From Ignatzschineria sp. (GTDB taxonomy: Bacteria; Pseudomonadota; Gammaproteobacteria; Cardiobacteriales; Wohlfahrtiimonadaceae): a DNA stretch of 64,000 nucleotides. The stretch spans positions 1 through 64,000 of the forward strand of contig JASLFU010000034.1 in NCBI GenBank assembly GCA_030150405.1, in the 5' to 3' direction. Below are positions 34,593 through 42,521 of this stretch, in pieces. The stretch's first letter is position 1. Every line of letters starts with the position of its first letter. The position numbers and the translations under genes are program-made. The notes under the pieces were generated by a model. It worked only from the letters and a program-made list of their open reading frames with translations. It had not been told where the DNA came from and did no database searches.

Positions 34593-35062
34593 AGAAAGTC
34601 CCGCACCCACCGATCAAGCGCATTACTGAAATTTTGGCGATCTCGTTGGTTAAGAGGTTCGGGCCCTTTGGTTTGAATGCCGCTTGACCGGAGCGTTTCG
34701 TTAAAATCGCGCATGGTGAGTTTAGCTTTTATTGTCCCCTTATCGTAAAAATCTCCACGGGGATTAAGGGCAAAAGCGCCTTTTGCTAATACTTCGGCAG
34801 CAAGAGGAATATCGGCGGTAATGACTAAATCGTTTTTACTAGCCAGCGAGACAATTTTATCATCGGCCATATCAAACCCATGGGAGACCTGAAGGCTCTT
34901 AATATAGCGGGAGGGTGGCGTTTTAATCCAGCTATTAGCCACAAAAATTACCTCGATCTGTGTGCGATTGGCAAGGCGAAAGAGAATCTCTTTTAAAACA
35001 TTTGGAATGGCATCGGCATCCACAAGAATTTTTAAAGGTGAGGGGGTGTTTGAGGTCGTCAT
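34589..35062 (-). CDS. yaiI: YaiI/YqxD family protein (UPF0178, DUF188)
   Basis: A 157-residue PIN-like-fold protein of unknown function. The family signature ILVDADAIPNVLKEIL is near the N-terminus, then FVANSWIKTPPS and DMADDKIVSLA with conserved Asp residues, and a C-terminal stretch GPEPLNQRDRQNFSNALDRW. Length matches E. coli YaiI (152). It ends 4 bp inside the convergent OLD-family gene, so the boundary of that AT-rich segment falls exactly at its stop. Confidence 0.93.
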   Translation of the reverse strand: MTTSNTPSPLKILVDADAIPNVLKEILFRLANRTQIEVIFVANSWIKTPPSRYIKSLQVSHGFDMADDKIVSLASKNDLVITADIPLAAEVLAKGAFALNPRGDFYDKGTIKAKLTMRDFNETLRSSGIQTKGPEPLNQRDRQNFSNALDRWVRDFL

Positions 35063-35089
35063 AAGTTTATAGGATTTCAGGCTAAAAAA

Positions 35090-35118
35090 GAGAAGAGCTC
35101 CTATTTTTAGGAGCTCAT
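35090..35118 (-). terminator. Intrinsic terminator after uspA
   Basis: GAGCTCCTA (35095-35103) pairs with TAGGAGCTC (35108-35116). On the minus strand it is followed by TTCTCTTTTTT. It separates uspA from yaiI. Confidence 0.75.
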
Positions 35119-35140
35119 TTTGTTTTTTTATATTGATCGA

Positions 35141-35575
35141 TTAATCACGTACGACTAAAACATCGCAAGTGGCGTGGCGCATCGTGCTTTCTGATACCGA
35201 ACCCATAAACATGCGTTCTACCATGCCATAACCGGTCGCCCCCATAACAATAAGGTCAGCGTTGACTTCTGGGGCGATCTTTTTAGCAATTACAGAGCGG
35301 GGAGCACCTTGGCGAATGAGCGTCTCTACCGCTTTTACGCCTGCTGCTGTTGCTTTCTCTTTGGCTTCTTTAAGAATCTCTTTAGCATTATCTTCTGCAT
35401 ACTCTTCAAGGGGTTGGCGATAGGCCACTGCAAGGGAATATGCACGAATATCAACAACGTGAGCGATATGGAGAGTTGCGTGATGGAGTTTTGCCATCAC
35501 AATCGCTTTTTCGAGCGCTTTTAAGGAAGCTTCTGAACCATCGATGGCTGTTAAAATATTATTATACTTAGGCAT
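35141..35575 (-). CDS. uspA: Universal stress protein (UspA family)
   Basis: A 144-residue cytoplasmic stress protein. The Usp fold is clear from ILTAIDGSEASLKALEKA at the start and the ATP-type motif GATGYG-(x8)-GSVSE near the C-terminus. I place the start at 35575, where GAGGAG sits 7 nt upstream. The frame also allows ATG at 35590, but that overlaps the ribosome-binding site itself. It is transcribed alone. Expression under stress is expected for the family but no regulatory site is visible. Confidence 0.92.
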   Translation of the reverse strand: MPKYNNILTAIDGSEASLKALEKAIVMAKLHHATLHIAHVVDIRAYSLAVAYRQPLEEYAEDNAKEILKEAKEKATAAGVKAVETLIRQGAPRSVIAKKIAPEVNADLIVMGATGYGMVERMFMGSVSESTMRHATCDVLVVRD

Positions 35576-35973
35576 AATTTTACTCCTCATTAAGTGGGTG
35601 AATATAAACCCTGAAGTTGCGATAACTTCCTAAATATTGCGGGGTTTCGCAAATTTCTTCTTACTTAAAGTATACCCCTTTTAGATAAAATTTTATTCAA
35701 TTTCTCTGCTATATATAAAAAAAGCGAGGGTAATAGAATGGAGAAAGATTCTTAAGTGAAAGAGACAGTTTTATGAGTGCTTTAAAATAAATAGTTTACC
35801 GATCAATATCACGGCTTAAATAAGCAGTGTAGTAGAGATTAAGCATAAAAAGAGGCTCTTATAAAAATTAAATAAGGCGCTGATTTTCATAAATAAATGC
35901 AATTTAACAACCACTATCAAAGGAGTATTCTGAAGACATAGACAAAATAACTATTAGAAAAAAGGAGGATGTT
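35576..35973. other. AT-rich intergenic region between uspA and the Pmp3-like genes
   Basis: These 398 bp hold no gene that I can support. They must contain the uspA promoter (minus) and the promoter of the first Pmp3-like gene (plus). I see only general AT-rich sequence and no clear repeat. Confidence 0.5.
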
Positions 35974-36132
35974 ATGCGCTATATCATTGCAATTTTAGTT
36001 CCTTGGTTAACCTTTTTCACCATGGGGCGTCCCTTTGAAGGGATTTTATGTTTGATCCTTCAAGTCACTTTAATCGGTTGGTTCCCTGCGGCTATCTGGG
36101 CACTTTTTGCTACCCATAGCTATCAAAACTAA
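35974..36132 (+). CDS. Pmp3/YqaE-like small membrane protein, copy 1
   Basis: A 52-residue protein, MRYIIAILVPWLTFFTMG at its start and GWFPAAIWALFA near the end. The pattern (proline-containing first helix, Gly-Arg-Pro turn, second helix ending Gly-Trp-x-Pro-Ala) is that of the Pmp3/YqaE/SNA3 family of two-helix membrane proteins linked to osmotic and membrane-potential stress. It has a perfect AAGGAGG site 6 nt upstream. It was found by reading the sequence, being short. A paralogue follows at 36317. Confidence 0.82.
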   Translation: MRYIIAILVPWLTFFTMGRPFEGILCLILQVTLIGWFPAAIWALFATHSYQN

Positions 36133-36268
36133 AGCACGCTAGAAGGTGCCAGAAGTTTCCCAGATGAGAGATTAGAGAAATTTAGAGAGATGAAAATCAT
36201 CGATTTTTAAAATGTATGGGGCGAAGAAGTGCTCTGTAAATGTTAAAAGCTACTAAACTAATCTTATC

Positions 36269-36289
36269 ATTTTGGGATTCTCCCAAAAT
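36269..36289. promoter_or_regulatory. Perfect 9-bp inverted repeat between the two Pmp3-like genes
   Basis: ATTTTGGGA and TCCCAAAAT are separated by TTC. It may be a terminator of copy 1 without a strong T tract, or an operator ahead of copy 2, whose ATG is 28 bp downstream. Confidence 0.5.
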
Positions 36290-36316
36290 AGAACAACAAC
36301 ATAGGAGGGGGAGGCT

Positions 36317-36517
36317 ATGCGTCTTCTAATTGCTTTAATCTTACCTTGGCTTACTTTTTTCACCATTGGTAGACCTTTTGCCGGAATTATCTGCTTGATC
36401 TTGCAATTTACCATTATAGGTTGGCTGCCGGCTGCGATCTGGGCTGTTTATGCTTTATCGCAATATAAGACAGACAAAAAGATCGATCGGGCCATGCGCG
36501 ATGGGGGTTCATTTTAA
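36317..36517 (+). CDS. Pmp3/YqaE-like small membrane protein, copy 2
   Basis: A 66-residue two-helix membrane protein very similar to copy 1: ILPWLTFFTIGRPFAGIICLI then GWLPAAIWAVYAL, with an added charged tail (KTDKKIDRAMRDGG). AGGAGGGGG lies upstream of the ATG. The two genes are a tandem duplication separated by 184 bp; the charged tail distinguishes the second copy. Role as for copy 1, inferred from family. Confidence 0.84.
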   Translation: MRLLIALILPWLTFFTIGRPFAGIICLILQFTIIGWLPAAIWAVYALSQYKTDKKIDRAMRDGGSF

Positions 36518-36849
36518 ATCTTAAGTTAAGGTGATCTTTGGGGAGTAGAGTAAAGCCGATGAAGGTCTAATCGAAATACCCTAAAAGTATCAAAAAACAT
36601 AATAAACATAGATCCATCTGGAGTGACTCCGGGTGGATTTTTTATTCCCTAAAATCCTCTTTATTAAAGGGGCAGGGAGGGGGCGGTCTTTAAATTTGGA
36701 AAAAACACCTCATTATAGAGAAAGCTTGGTAATATAAGGCGTTCCGTAAAAATCATTCCCGATCGGGGTATCTCATATCATCGTTTAACACGATCATCCT
36801 TAGTAAGCCTAAAGAGATAGAGATAAATAATAAGAATAAGAGAGGTAAT
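36518..36849 (+). terminator. Intergenic region with terminator at 36611-36644
   Basis: GATCCATCTGGAG pairs with CTCCGGGTGGATT around GTGA (G-T pairs included) and is followed by TTTTTATT, ending the Pmp3-like unit. The rest of the 332 bp has no gene; an imperfect CGATC/GATCG dyad near 36760-36800 is not convincing. Confidence 0.7.
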
Positions 36850-38211
36850 ATGGCTAATAAAGATCAGCTCTATGAGCTTCGGCACGATCCTATCAATCGT
36901 CTGCTCTGGAGATATGCGCTCCCGGCAATTGTGGGGAGTACCGTTAATGCGCTCTACAATATTATTACCCGTTTTTTTATCGGGAATGCTGATTATCTCG
37001 ATGATAATGCGATGAGCGCAATGGGCATAGCTCTGCCGGTGATGATTATTATTGCAGCCTTTGGCATGTTAGTAGGCGCCGGGGCGGGGAGTCGAATTTC
37101 GATCTTTCTTGGGAATGAGGATTTCGATAGTGCCGAGCGGGTGGTGGGGACCTCTTTAATCTTAACGCTGATTATTACGCTTTCAGTCTCTTTAACGTTA
37201 CGCTTCTTTTTAGAGCCGATTGTCTATCTTTTAGGGGCAGATGAGGGAACTTATCAATATACCTATGATTTTTTAAAGTATTTTCTCCCCGGGGCGATCT
37301 TCTCAAATCTCTGCTTTAGCTTTAATAATATGATGCGGGCCTCCGGATACCCCAAAAAAGCGATGTACACAATGCTTTTAACTCTTGTGATTAATGCTAT
37401 TTTAGCGCCACTTTTTATCTATACCTTTAAATGGGGGATTGAGGGAGCCGCACTTTCCATTGTCTTTTCAATGGTGATCGGGACGCTCTTTGTGATGCAA
37501 CACTTTTTTAGTCGCAAAACGTTGCTCAATTTTAAGCTCGATAAAATTCGTTTAAATTTTAAGATTGTGCGCTCTATTCTTAGTATCGGCATGTCGCCCT
37601 TTATTATGCATGTGGTCTCTAGTAGCGTAGTCTTTATTATTATTCAGCAGATCCGTGTTTATGGGGGCTCTGTAGGAGTGGCGGCGTATACTATCGCTAA
37701 TGTGACCTTAATGCTTGTGGTGATGGTATTACTAGGCTTAACGCAAGGGATGCAGCCTATTGTTGGATATAGTTTTGGAGCAGGAGCGATAGGAAGAATG
37801 CGGGAAGCGTTGATCTACACGATTAAAGTGGGTGTAGCGATTGGTGCTGTGGCGATGGCGATTGGGATTTTTGTCCCCCACTGGGTGGTAGCGCCCTTTA
37901 ACCCTTCAGCAGAGTTGGCGGAGGTAACCATCAATTCCATTAAAATTGTTACGATTCTCTTCCCCTTAGTGGGCTTTCAGGTGGTGGTGACGATGTTTTT
38001 CCAGAGTATTGGTAAGGTTTCCCACTCCATTCTTTTAAGTTTAAGTCGTCAATTGATCTTTCTTATTCCTGCCGTTTTCACACTACCCCGCTTTTTCGGG
38101 CTCGATGGTGTTTGGATGGCGATTCCTTTTGCCGATCTTTTAGCGGGGATTGTTGCCGCACTCTTCCTCTGGATACAGTTGAGAGATTATCGCCGTTCGG
38201 GGAGTATCTAA
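36850..38211 (+). CDS. MATE family efflux transporter
   Basis: A 453-residue, 12-helix multidrug and toxin extrusion protein of the inner membrane. It exports drugs or metabolites in exchange for Na+ or H+. Family features are the N-terminal RLLWRYALPAIVGSTVNALYN, the symmetrical second half beginning ILSIGMSPFIMHVVSS, and GLTQGMQPIVGYSFGA. It most resembles the MepA-like branch by general pattern. Substrate cannot be assigned. Monocistronic, with AAGAGAGG before the ATG. Confidence 0.92.
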   Translation: MANKDQLYELRHDPINRLLWRYALPAIVGSTVNALYNIITRFFIGNADYLDDNAMSAMGIALPVMIIIAAFGMLVGAGAGSRISIFLGNEDFDSAERVVGTSLILTLIITLSVSLTLRFFLEPIVYLLGADEGTYQYTYDFLKYFLPGAIFSNLCFSFNNMMRASGYPKKAMYTMLLTLVINAILAPLFIYTFKWGIEGAALSIVFSMVIGTLFVMQHFFSRKTLLNFKLDKIRLNFKIVRSILSIGMSPFIMHVVSSSVVFIIIQQIRVYGGSVGVAAYTIANVTLMLVVMVLLGLTQGMQPIVGYSFGAGAIGRMREALIYTIKVGVAIGAVAMAIGIFVPHWVVAPFNPSAELAEVTINSIKIVTILFPLVGFQVVVTMFFQSIGKVSHSILLSLSRQLIFLIPAVFTLPRFFGLDGVWMAIPFADLLAGIVAALFLWIQLRDYRRSGSI

Positions 38212-38276
38212 GCGTTACGCATAAATTGATAGAAAATCACCTACACTAATAGAGATCTTTTATAGAGGAGAGAAAG

Positions 38277-38642
38277 ATGAAAGAGAAGAGAGAAGGCCCA
38301 ATGGCAAAAGGGCAGAGCGATTTTAAAGAGCTAAGCTACTCCCGTATGATCTTTAGCGGTGTTGGGCATATGATCTTGTTGATCGGGGCATTTTGGCTCC
38401 ATTGGAGCCTTGGGGTGCTCTATCTTATCTTTTGGCTCTTTATTCTCCCTTTTTTAGAGTTAAAAAGATTGCAACAAAGGGAACGTGAAAATCCGCTTCC
38501 TAAACCTTCAAAAGAGGCCGTATATGATGATTCCCCGCTCTTTGAAGATGAGTGGGATAGGGAAGATCGAGCCTGGAAAGAGGAGTGGGATGAGGGTTGG
38601 AATCAAGATAACCCTTCTACAGAAGAGAGGCCCAAAGAGTGA
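38277..38642 (+). CDS. Small membrane protein with charged C-terminal tail
   Basis: I do not recognise a family. The 121-residue product has two hydrophobic segments (about residues 27-45 and 47-62, MILLIGAFWLHWSLGVLYLI and following) and then a hydrophilic, acidic and Trp-rich tail (DEWDREDRAWKEEWDEGWNQ). AGGAGAG sits 6 nt before the ATG, which supports translation. It lies 65 bp after the MATE gene and may be co-transcribed. Confidence 0.65.
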   Translation: MKEKREGPMAKGQSDFKELSYSRMIFSGVGHMILLIGAFWLHWSLGVLYLIFWLFILPFLELKRLQQRERENPLPKPSKEAVYDDSPLFEDEWDREDRAWKEEWDEGWNQDNPSTEERPKE

Positions 38643-38672
38643 TGCCCTATGAAAGCTTTAAAAGAGAGAGCA

Positions 38673-38713
38673 TAAAAAATCCCGTTCATCTTGGTGTTTG
38701 AACGGGATTTTTA
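38673..38713. terminator. Bidirectional terminator
   Basis: AAAAATCCCGTTCA pairs with TGAACGGGATTTTT around a 10-nt loop (38675-38712). It serves the two converging genes. Confidence 0.85.
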
Positions 38714-38747
38714 TTTATCTATTGAGATTTTAAAGTGATTTAAGGCA

Positions 38748-39473
38748 CTATTTCTTCTCTTTAAAATCTAAAGCTTTGAGATTCTCTTCAGTTTTTTTAA
38801 GATCTTTTTTCGCTTCTTTGAGATCTTTCTTTACTGCGTCCCCATTCTCTTTAAGCTCCTCAAGCGCTTTTTTAGCCTCTTTATTGGCTTTTTCGGCCTC
38901 TTCCTTAAGTCTCTTCTCTTTGCTCTCAGCAGCTTTTACGGGGGTTGATTTTTGATCTACCTCTTCTGTTGCATCCTCTTTTGTAAGAGGTGTCTCATCG
39001 ATTAAGTCATCTTCAGTGTCGAGATCTTCCATCGCCTCAATCTCTTCTGCTTCGCGAATGGCGCGTTTTTGCTCTTCGCTGGCGTCCTCTTCCACCTCTT
39101 CGGCAAGCTCACCATTGGCTTCGCTCTCAATATAGGTGGCGCACTGCATAAACTCATCTTCATGCTCTTCCATGTTGATTTTATCGCTCAAACCTTCGGA
39201 GATGGCGAAATCTTCATCACTAAATTCATCGAGTGGTAATTGCCCGCTAAAGGCGCGAACCATAAGATCTACCTCCGGCTCGGTGAGATCGCTATCTGCT
39301 ACCGCCTTTTTGTAAATATCGGAGGTGCAGCGGCAAAATTGCTCTTCCGCCAAGATCTCTTCCATGCAGTAATTAAAGTTCGCCTCTGAGATACGCTCAG
39401 CCGCTGTGGGTGTTTTAGCCATAACGGTTAAGGGGGAGAGTGCTAGAATCAGCGTTAAATGACGTAATTTCAT
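38748..39473 (-). CDS. Secreted acidic protein with Lys/Glu-rich C-terminal helix
   Basis: No family recognised. The 241-residue product has a signal peptide (LTLILALSPLTVMA, cleavage about residue 19). A small domain follows with four cysteines at about 36, 47, 49 and 111 in NYCMEEILAEEQFCRCTSDIY, CATYIE. Then come an acidic linker and a 60-residue Lys/Glu/Ala helix predicted as coiled coil. The tail resembles in composition the protein at 30017. A periplasmic location is inferred. Confidence 0.65.
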   Translation of the reverse strand: MKLRHLTLILALSPLTVMAKTPTAAERISEANFNYCMEEILAEEQFCRCTSDIYKKAVADSDLTEPEVDLMVRAFSGQLPLDEFSDEDFAISEGLSDKINMEEHEDEFMQCATYIESEANGELAEEVEEDASEEQKRAIREAEEIEAMEDLDTEDDLIDETPLTKEDATEEVDQKSTPVKAAESKEKRLKEEAEKANKEAKKALEELKENGDAVKKDLKEAKKDLKKTEENLKALDFKEKK

Positions 39474-39499
39474 GAATATCCTTTAAGTTTTATAGGGGT

Positions 39500-39718
39500 G
39501 TGAAGGGTAAGGCGTTCTCTTTTTCGATACTTCTCTTAATGTTTTCATTAAGTTATGCAAAACCCAAAAAAGAAGGGGTAAAAAAACCTTTGGCCTTATT
39601 TCACATCGATCAAAACGTGTACTCAAAAGTTAGCACAGATTTGTTGAGAGAGGGAAACTTTGTCCAAAAATTAAGGAGCTTTCTCCACTTTAATAGGGGG
39701 AGATCAGATCAGTTCTGA
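39500..39718 (+). CDS. Possible small secreted protein
   Basis: A 72-residue frame from GTG with a signal-peptide-like start (FSFSILLLMFSLSYA) and a basic mature part. AGGGGT directly precedes the GTG, closer than usual. It overlaps the end of modC by 15 bp on the opposite strand. It is the only open frame in this 230-bp gap. Weak evidence: it could be chance. Confidence 0.28.
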   Translation: MKGKAFSFSILLLMFSLSYAKPKKEGVKKPLALFHIDQNVYSKVSTDLLREGNFVQKLRSFLHFNRGRSDQF

Positions 39719-40354
39719 TATAGGTTTAAGGGCCGTCTCCCCTCGGTTAACGGCTACAAAATGTGTAGAGAGCCTTCGTGCTTCCTCACGGTTATGGGTG
39801 ACATAGAGAATTGGGATTGTGGTGTTTTGGGTGATTTTTTCTAAGTAACCTAAAATCTCTTCTTTACGGGCTTGATCTAGCGAGGCAAGTGGCTCATCCA
39901 TTAAAAGAAGAGAGGGTTCACTTAAAAGCGCCCGGCCAATGGCGATACGTTGCTTCTCTCCGCCCGAGAGAAAGGCGATGCGTTTATCAAGCAGAGGCAC
40001 AATATCTAACAGCTCGGAGATCTCCATAAGCTTGGCTTCATTTTTTGTTTTTGAGCCATAAAAGAGATTGCCCCGTACCGAGTAGTGGGGAAATAGATTC
40101 GATTCTTGAAAAACGTAACCGATCTCCCGCTTATGGGGGGGAAGATGAATTTTTCGCTCAGTATCGACTAAAATACGGTCGTTGATCGCAATATAACCCT
40201 GTTGCGGTTTCATCTTACCAGAAAGAAAGTTGAGTAATGTGGTTTTTCCCGATCCCGATTGCCCAAAAATAGAGGTGACTCCTTTAGCTGGAATCTCTAA
40301 ATCTGCACGAAAGATAAAGCTCTTAAAATCGTGGGTAATATCTATTTTAATCAT
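39704..40354 (-). CDS. modC: Molybdate ABC transporter ATP-binding protein (short, no TOBE domain)
   Basis: ModC drives molybdate import through ModB. Walker A is GQSGSGKT (31-38), the signature is LSGGEKQR, Walker B LLLMDEP, and the H-loop is VTHNREEA. The protein is 216 residues; E. coli ModC is 352 because of a C-terminal molybdate-binding TOBE/Mop domain, which is absent here. It follows modB by 24 bp in the same operon. The substrate is assigned from the modA-modB context. Confidence 0.9.
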   Translation of the reverse strand: MIKIDITHDFKSFIFRADLEIPAKGVTSIFGQSGSGKTTLLNFLSGKMKPQQGYIAINDRILVDTERKIHLPPHKREIGYVFQESNLFPHYSVRGNLFYGSKTKNEAKLMEISELLDIVPLLDKRIAFLSGGEKQRIAIGRALLSEPSLLLMDEPLASLDQARKEEILGYLEKITQNTTIPILYVTHNREEARRLSTHFVAVNRGETALKPISELI

Positions 40355-40378
40355 CAGTATGCTCCCATTTTAGCGAAC

Positions 40379-41071
40379 TTAAGCGATGCCGAGTCGTTTT
40401 TTATGATTATTGTTGAGCCACTCTGAAGCTAACAGGGCAACGAGTGAGATCACAATGGCGATAATACAAAGACGCATGGTTTCGTGCTCTTGGTTGGGAA
40501 CTTGAATCAGCGTATACATCGCAAGAGGAAGGGTGCGAGTTTCTCCCGGAATATTGGAGACAAAAGTGATCGTAGCGCCAAACTCTCCAAGAGAGCGTGC
40601 AAAAGAGAGCACAATGCCCGAAATAATACCCGGCATGGCAAGGGGGAGAGTGATGGTAAAAAAGACTCTTAAATATCCCGCACCTAAGCTTCGAGCTGCA
40701 AATTCTAAATTTTGATTAATGGCTTCAAAACTTAAACGAATAGCGCGTACTAAAAGGGGGAAAGAGACGACCGCAGAGGCAAGCGCTGCTCCTTTCCAGT
40801 TAAAACTAAAGGTGATGCCAAAGATCGAATCGAGCCATTTGCCGATATAGCCATTTTTCCCCATTGTCACTAAAAGAAGATAACCGATCACCACTGGGGG
40901 CAACACAAGGGGGAGGCTGATAAAACCATCGAGCAGCGCTTTGCCATGAAACTCTTTACGTGCCAATAGCCACGCACAAAGAATACCAAAAGGAAGGCTT
41001 GCCGCCACCGCAACGCCACCAATTTTAAGGCTAAGCTGAATCACTTGCCATTCATAATCTGAAAGAAACAT
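40379..41071 (-). CDS. modB: Molybdate ABC transporter permease
   Basis: A 230-residue inner-membrane permease with five to six helices and the EAA loop pattern (EFAARSLGAGYLRVFFTITLPLAMPGI), typical of ModB. The segment SFARSLGEFGATITFVSNIPGETRTLPLA (given in two parts in the family description) is highly characteristic of molybdate and tungstate permeases. It lies between modA and modC. It supplies molybdenum for the formate dehydrogenase encoded in this window. Confidence 0.95.
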   Translation of the reverse strand: MFLSDYEWQVIQLSLKIGGVAVAASLPFGILCAWLLARKEFHGKALLDGFISLPLVLPPVVIGYLLLVTMGKNGYIGKWLDSIFGITFSFNWKGAALASAVVSFPLLVRAIRLSFEAINQNLEFAARSLGAGYLRVFFTITLPLAMPGIISGIVLSFARSLGEFGATITFVSNIPGETRTLPLAMYTLIQVPNQEHETMRLCIIAIVISLVALLASEWLNNNHKKRLGIA

Positions 41072-41146
41072 ATCGATCCTCGCTAAATGTTAGAGTTTCT
41101 GCATTATAAGAAGAGAGGGCCATAAAGCAGGCAAGAGCAGAATAGA

Positions 41147-41180
41147 GAAAAGGGTAGAAGCATGGCTACTACCCTTTCTA
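41147..41180 (-). terminator. Possible intra-operon attenuator between modA and modB
   Basis: GGGTAG (near 41152) pairs with CTACCC (near 41168) in a hairpin flanked by AAAA/TTTC. On the minus strand T content after it is moderate (CCCTTTTCTC), so it may reduce modB-modC expression relative to modA in the 236-bp modA-modB gap. Confidence 0.45.
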
Positions 41181-41307
41181 ATTTTTTTAGATCCGATCTA
41201 AATCCTCTTTTCCATAAGGTTTTAAGTGAGAGATTTTAAATGGATCTTTTCTTCCCCTCTATTCATGATCGTTATAATAAAAATCACGCTCAAAGGAGAA
41301 GAGAGTT

Positions 41308-42087
41308 TTATTCATTAGCTGGAATGGCAAAACCATACTTCTTAAAGATCTCTTTGGCATCCTCACCTAAAAGATAGTTGTAGAAGCTTTTGCTCTCTGC
41401 ATTATCCCGCCCTTTCATAATCGCGATAGGGTACTCGATAGGATCATGAAGCTCATCGGGGAAGGTGGTAATGGTTTTAACCTTTTCGCTCACACTCGCA
41501 TCAGAAGAGTAAACAATGCCGATTTCAGCCTCTTTCACTTCTACTAAAAGAAGGGCCGCCCGTACGTTTTGCGCCGCTGCAACACGGGGCTCAACAGTTT
41601 TCCAAACCCCTAAATTATTAAAGGCAGTTTTAGCATACATCCCCACAGGTACGTGATCGGGATCGCCCACGGCTAAACGGGTATCTTCAAGGAGCTCTGC
41701 CCAATACTCATTAGAATCGAACTTAATCTCGTAAATTTTATCGTTCTCTTTATTGGTGATGATCGCAAGCTCATTTTTGACAATATTTGCACGGGTATCT
41801 TTTTCTACTAAGCTGCGCTCTTCGAGGTAATCCATCCAGTTTTGATTGGCTGAAATAAAGATATCCGCCGGAGCACCTTGCTCAATTTGGCGTGCAAGGT
41901 TAGAAGAGGAGTCATAAAGACGCTCAATATTGCTCTCTTTTACCTCTTTATTGTAGAGCTCAGTGACTTCATCAATGGCGTTTTGTAAGGAAGCTGCCGC
42001 AAAGACGGTGACATCTTTTGCGCTTGCAAAAGTCATACCGAGGCCGATAAGCCCTAAAACAAGTGATGTGCGTTTAAATAATTTCAT
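41308..42087 (-). CDS. modA: Molybdate-binding periplasmic protein
   Basis: ModA delivers molybdate to ModBC. The 259-residue protein has a signal peptide ending in TFASA, then VTVFAAASLQNAIDEV with the anion-binding Ser in AAASL, a second site residue in YDSSSNLARQIEQGAPAD, and the C-terminal YPIAIMKG. Length matches the family. First gene of the modABC operon; a candidate operator dyad lies upstream at 42245-42274. Confidence 0.95.
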   Translation of the reverse strand: MKLFKRTSLVLGLIGLGMTFASAKDVTVFAAASLQNAIDEVTELYNKEVKESNIERLYDSSSNLARQIEQGAPADIFISANQNWMDYLEERSLVEKDTRANIVKNELAIITNKENDKIYEIKFDSNEYWAELLEDTRLAVGDPDHVPVGMYAKTAFNNLGVWKTVEPRVAAAQNVRAALLLVEVKEAEIGIVYSSDASVSEKVKTITTFPDELHDPIEYPIAIMKGRDNAESKSFYNYLLGEDAKEIFKKYGFAIPANE

Positions 42088-42521
42088 GAGTTTTCCTTTC
42101 TATAAATATATAAAACCTCAAAAGAGCCCTCTGGGAGAGGGATTCTCACGCGTTTATGCTTTATTTCGTTTTAGCTATTTTTAGCGATTATTTTTAGCGA
42201 TAGGCGAGAGATCTCTTTAATAGCCTCTTTTTTATATCATAATTTAATCGTGATTAATATTGTAATTGCGATTAAATTTCTTTTAAAGCCTATTTTATCA
42301 ATCGGTTTAATATCGTTATTCATAAAAGGAAAACGATGCTAATCGGTTTTATAACACTAAAAAACTTTTTGTAAAATTCCCCCGCTTTAAAGGAACTTTG
42401 TATAAAATGGAAGGAAATAACGTCTACTATTTTGTGACTTAGAGGTATGAATGGATATAAAAGTTTTTACCTGTAAGGCTATAGTGGATAAAAACGATAA
42501 AGATGGATAAGTGTAAGGATA
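42088..42521. promoter_or_regulatory. modA-pepD divergent region with dyad at 42245-42274
   Basis: TAATCGTGATTA (42245-42256) and TAATTGCGATTA (42263-42274) form a 12-bp dyad with two mismatches around ATATTG. It could be a regulator site (ModE-like in placement, not a clear ModE consensus). Short AATCGGTTT direct repeats near 42300 and 42340 follow. No gene is visible in the remaining sequence. Confidence 0.5.
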
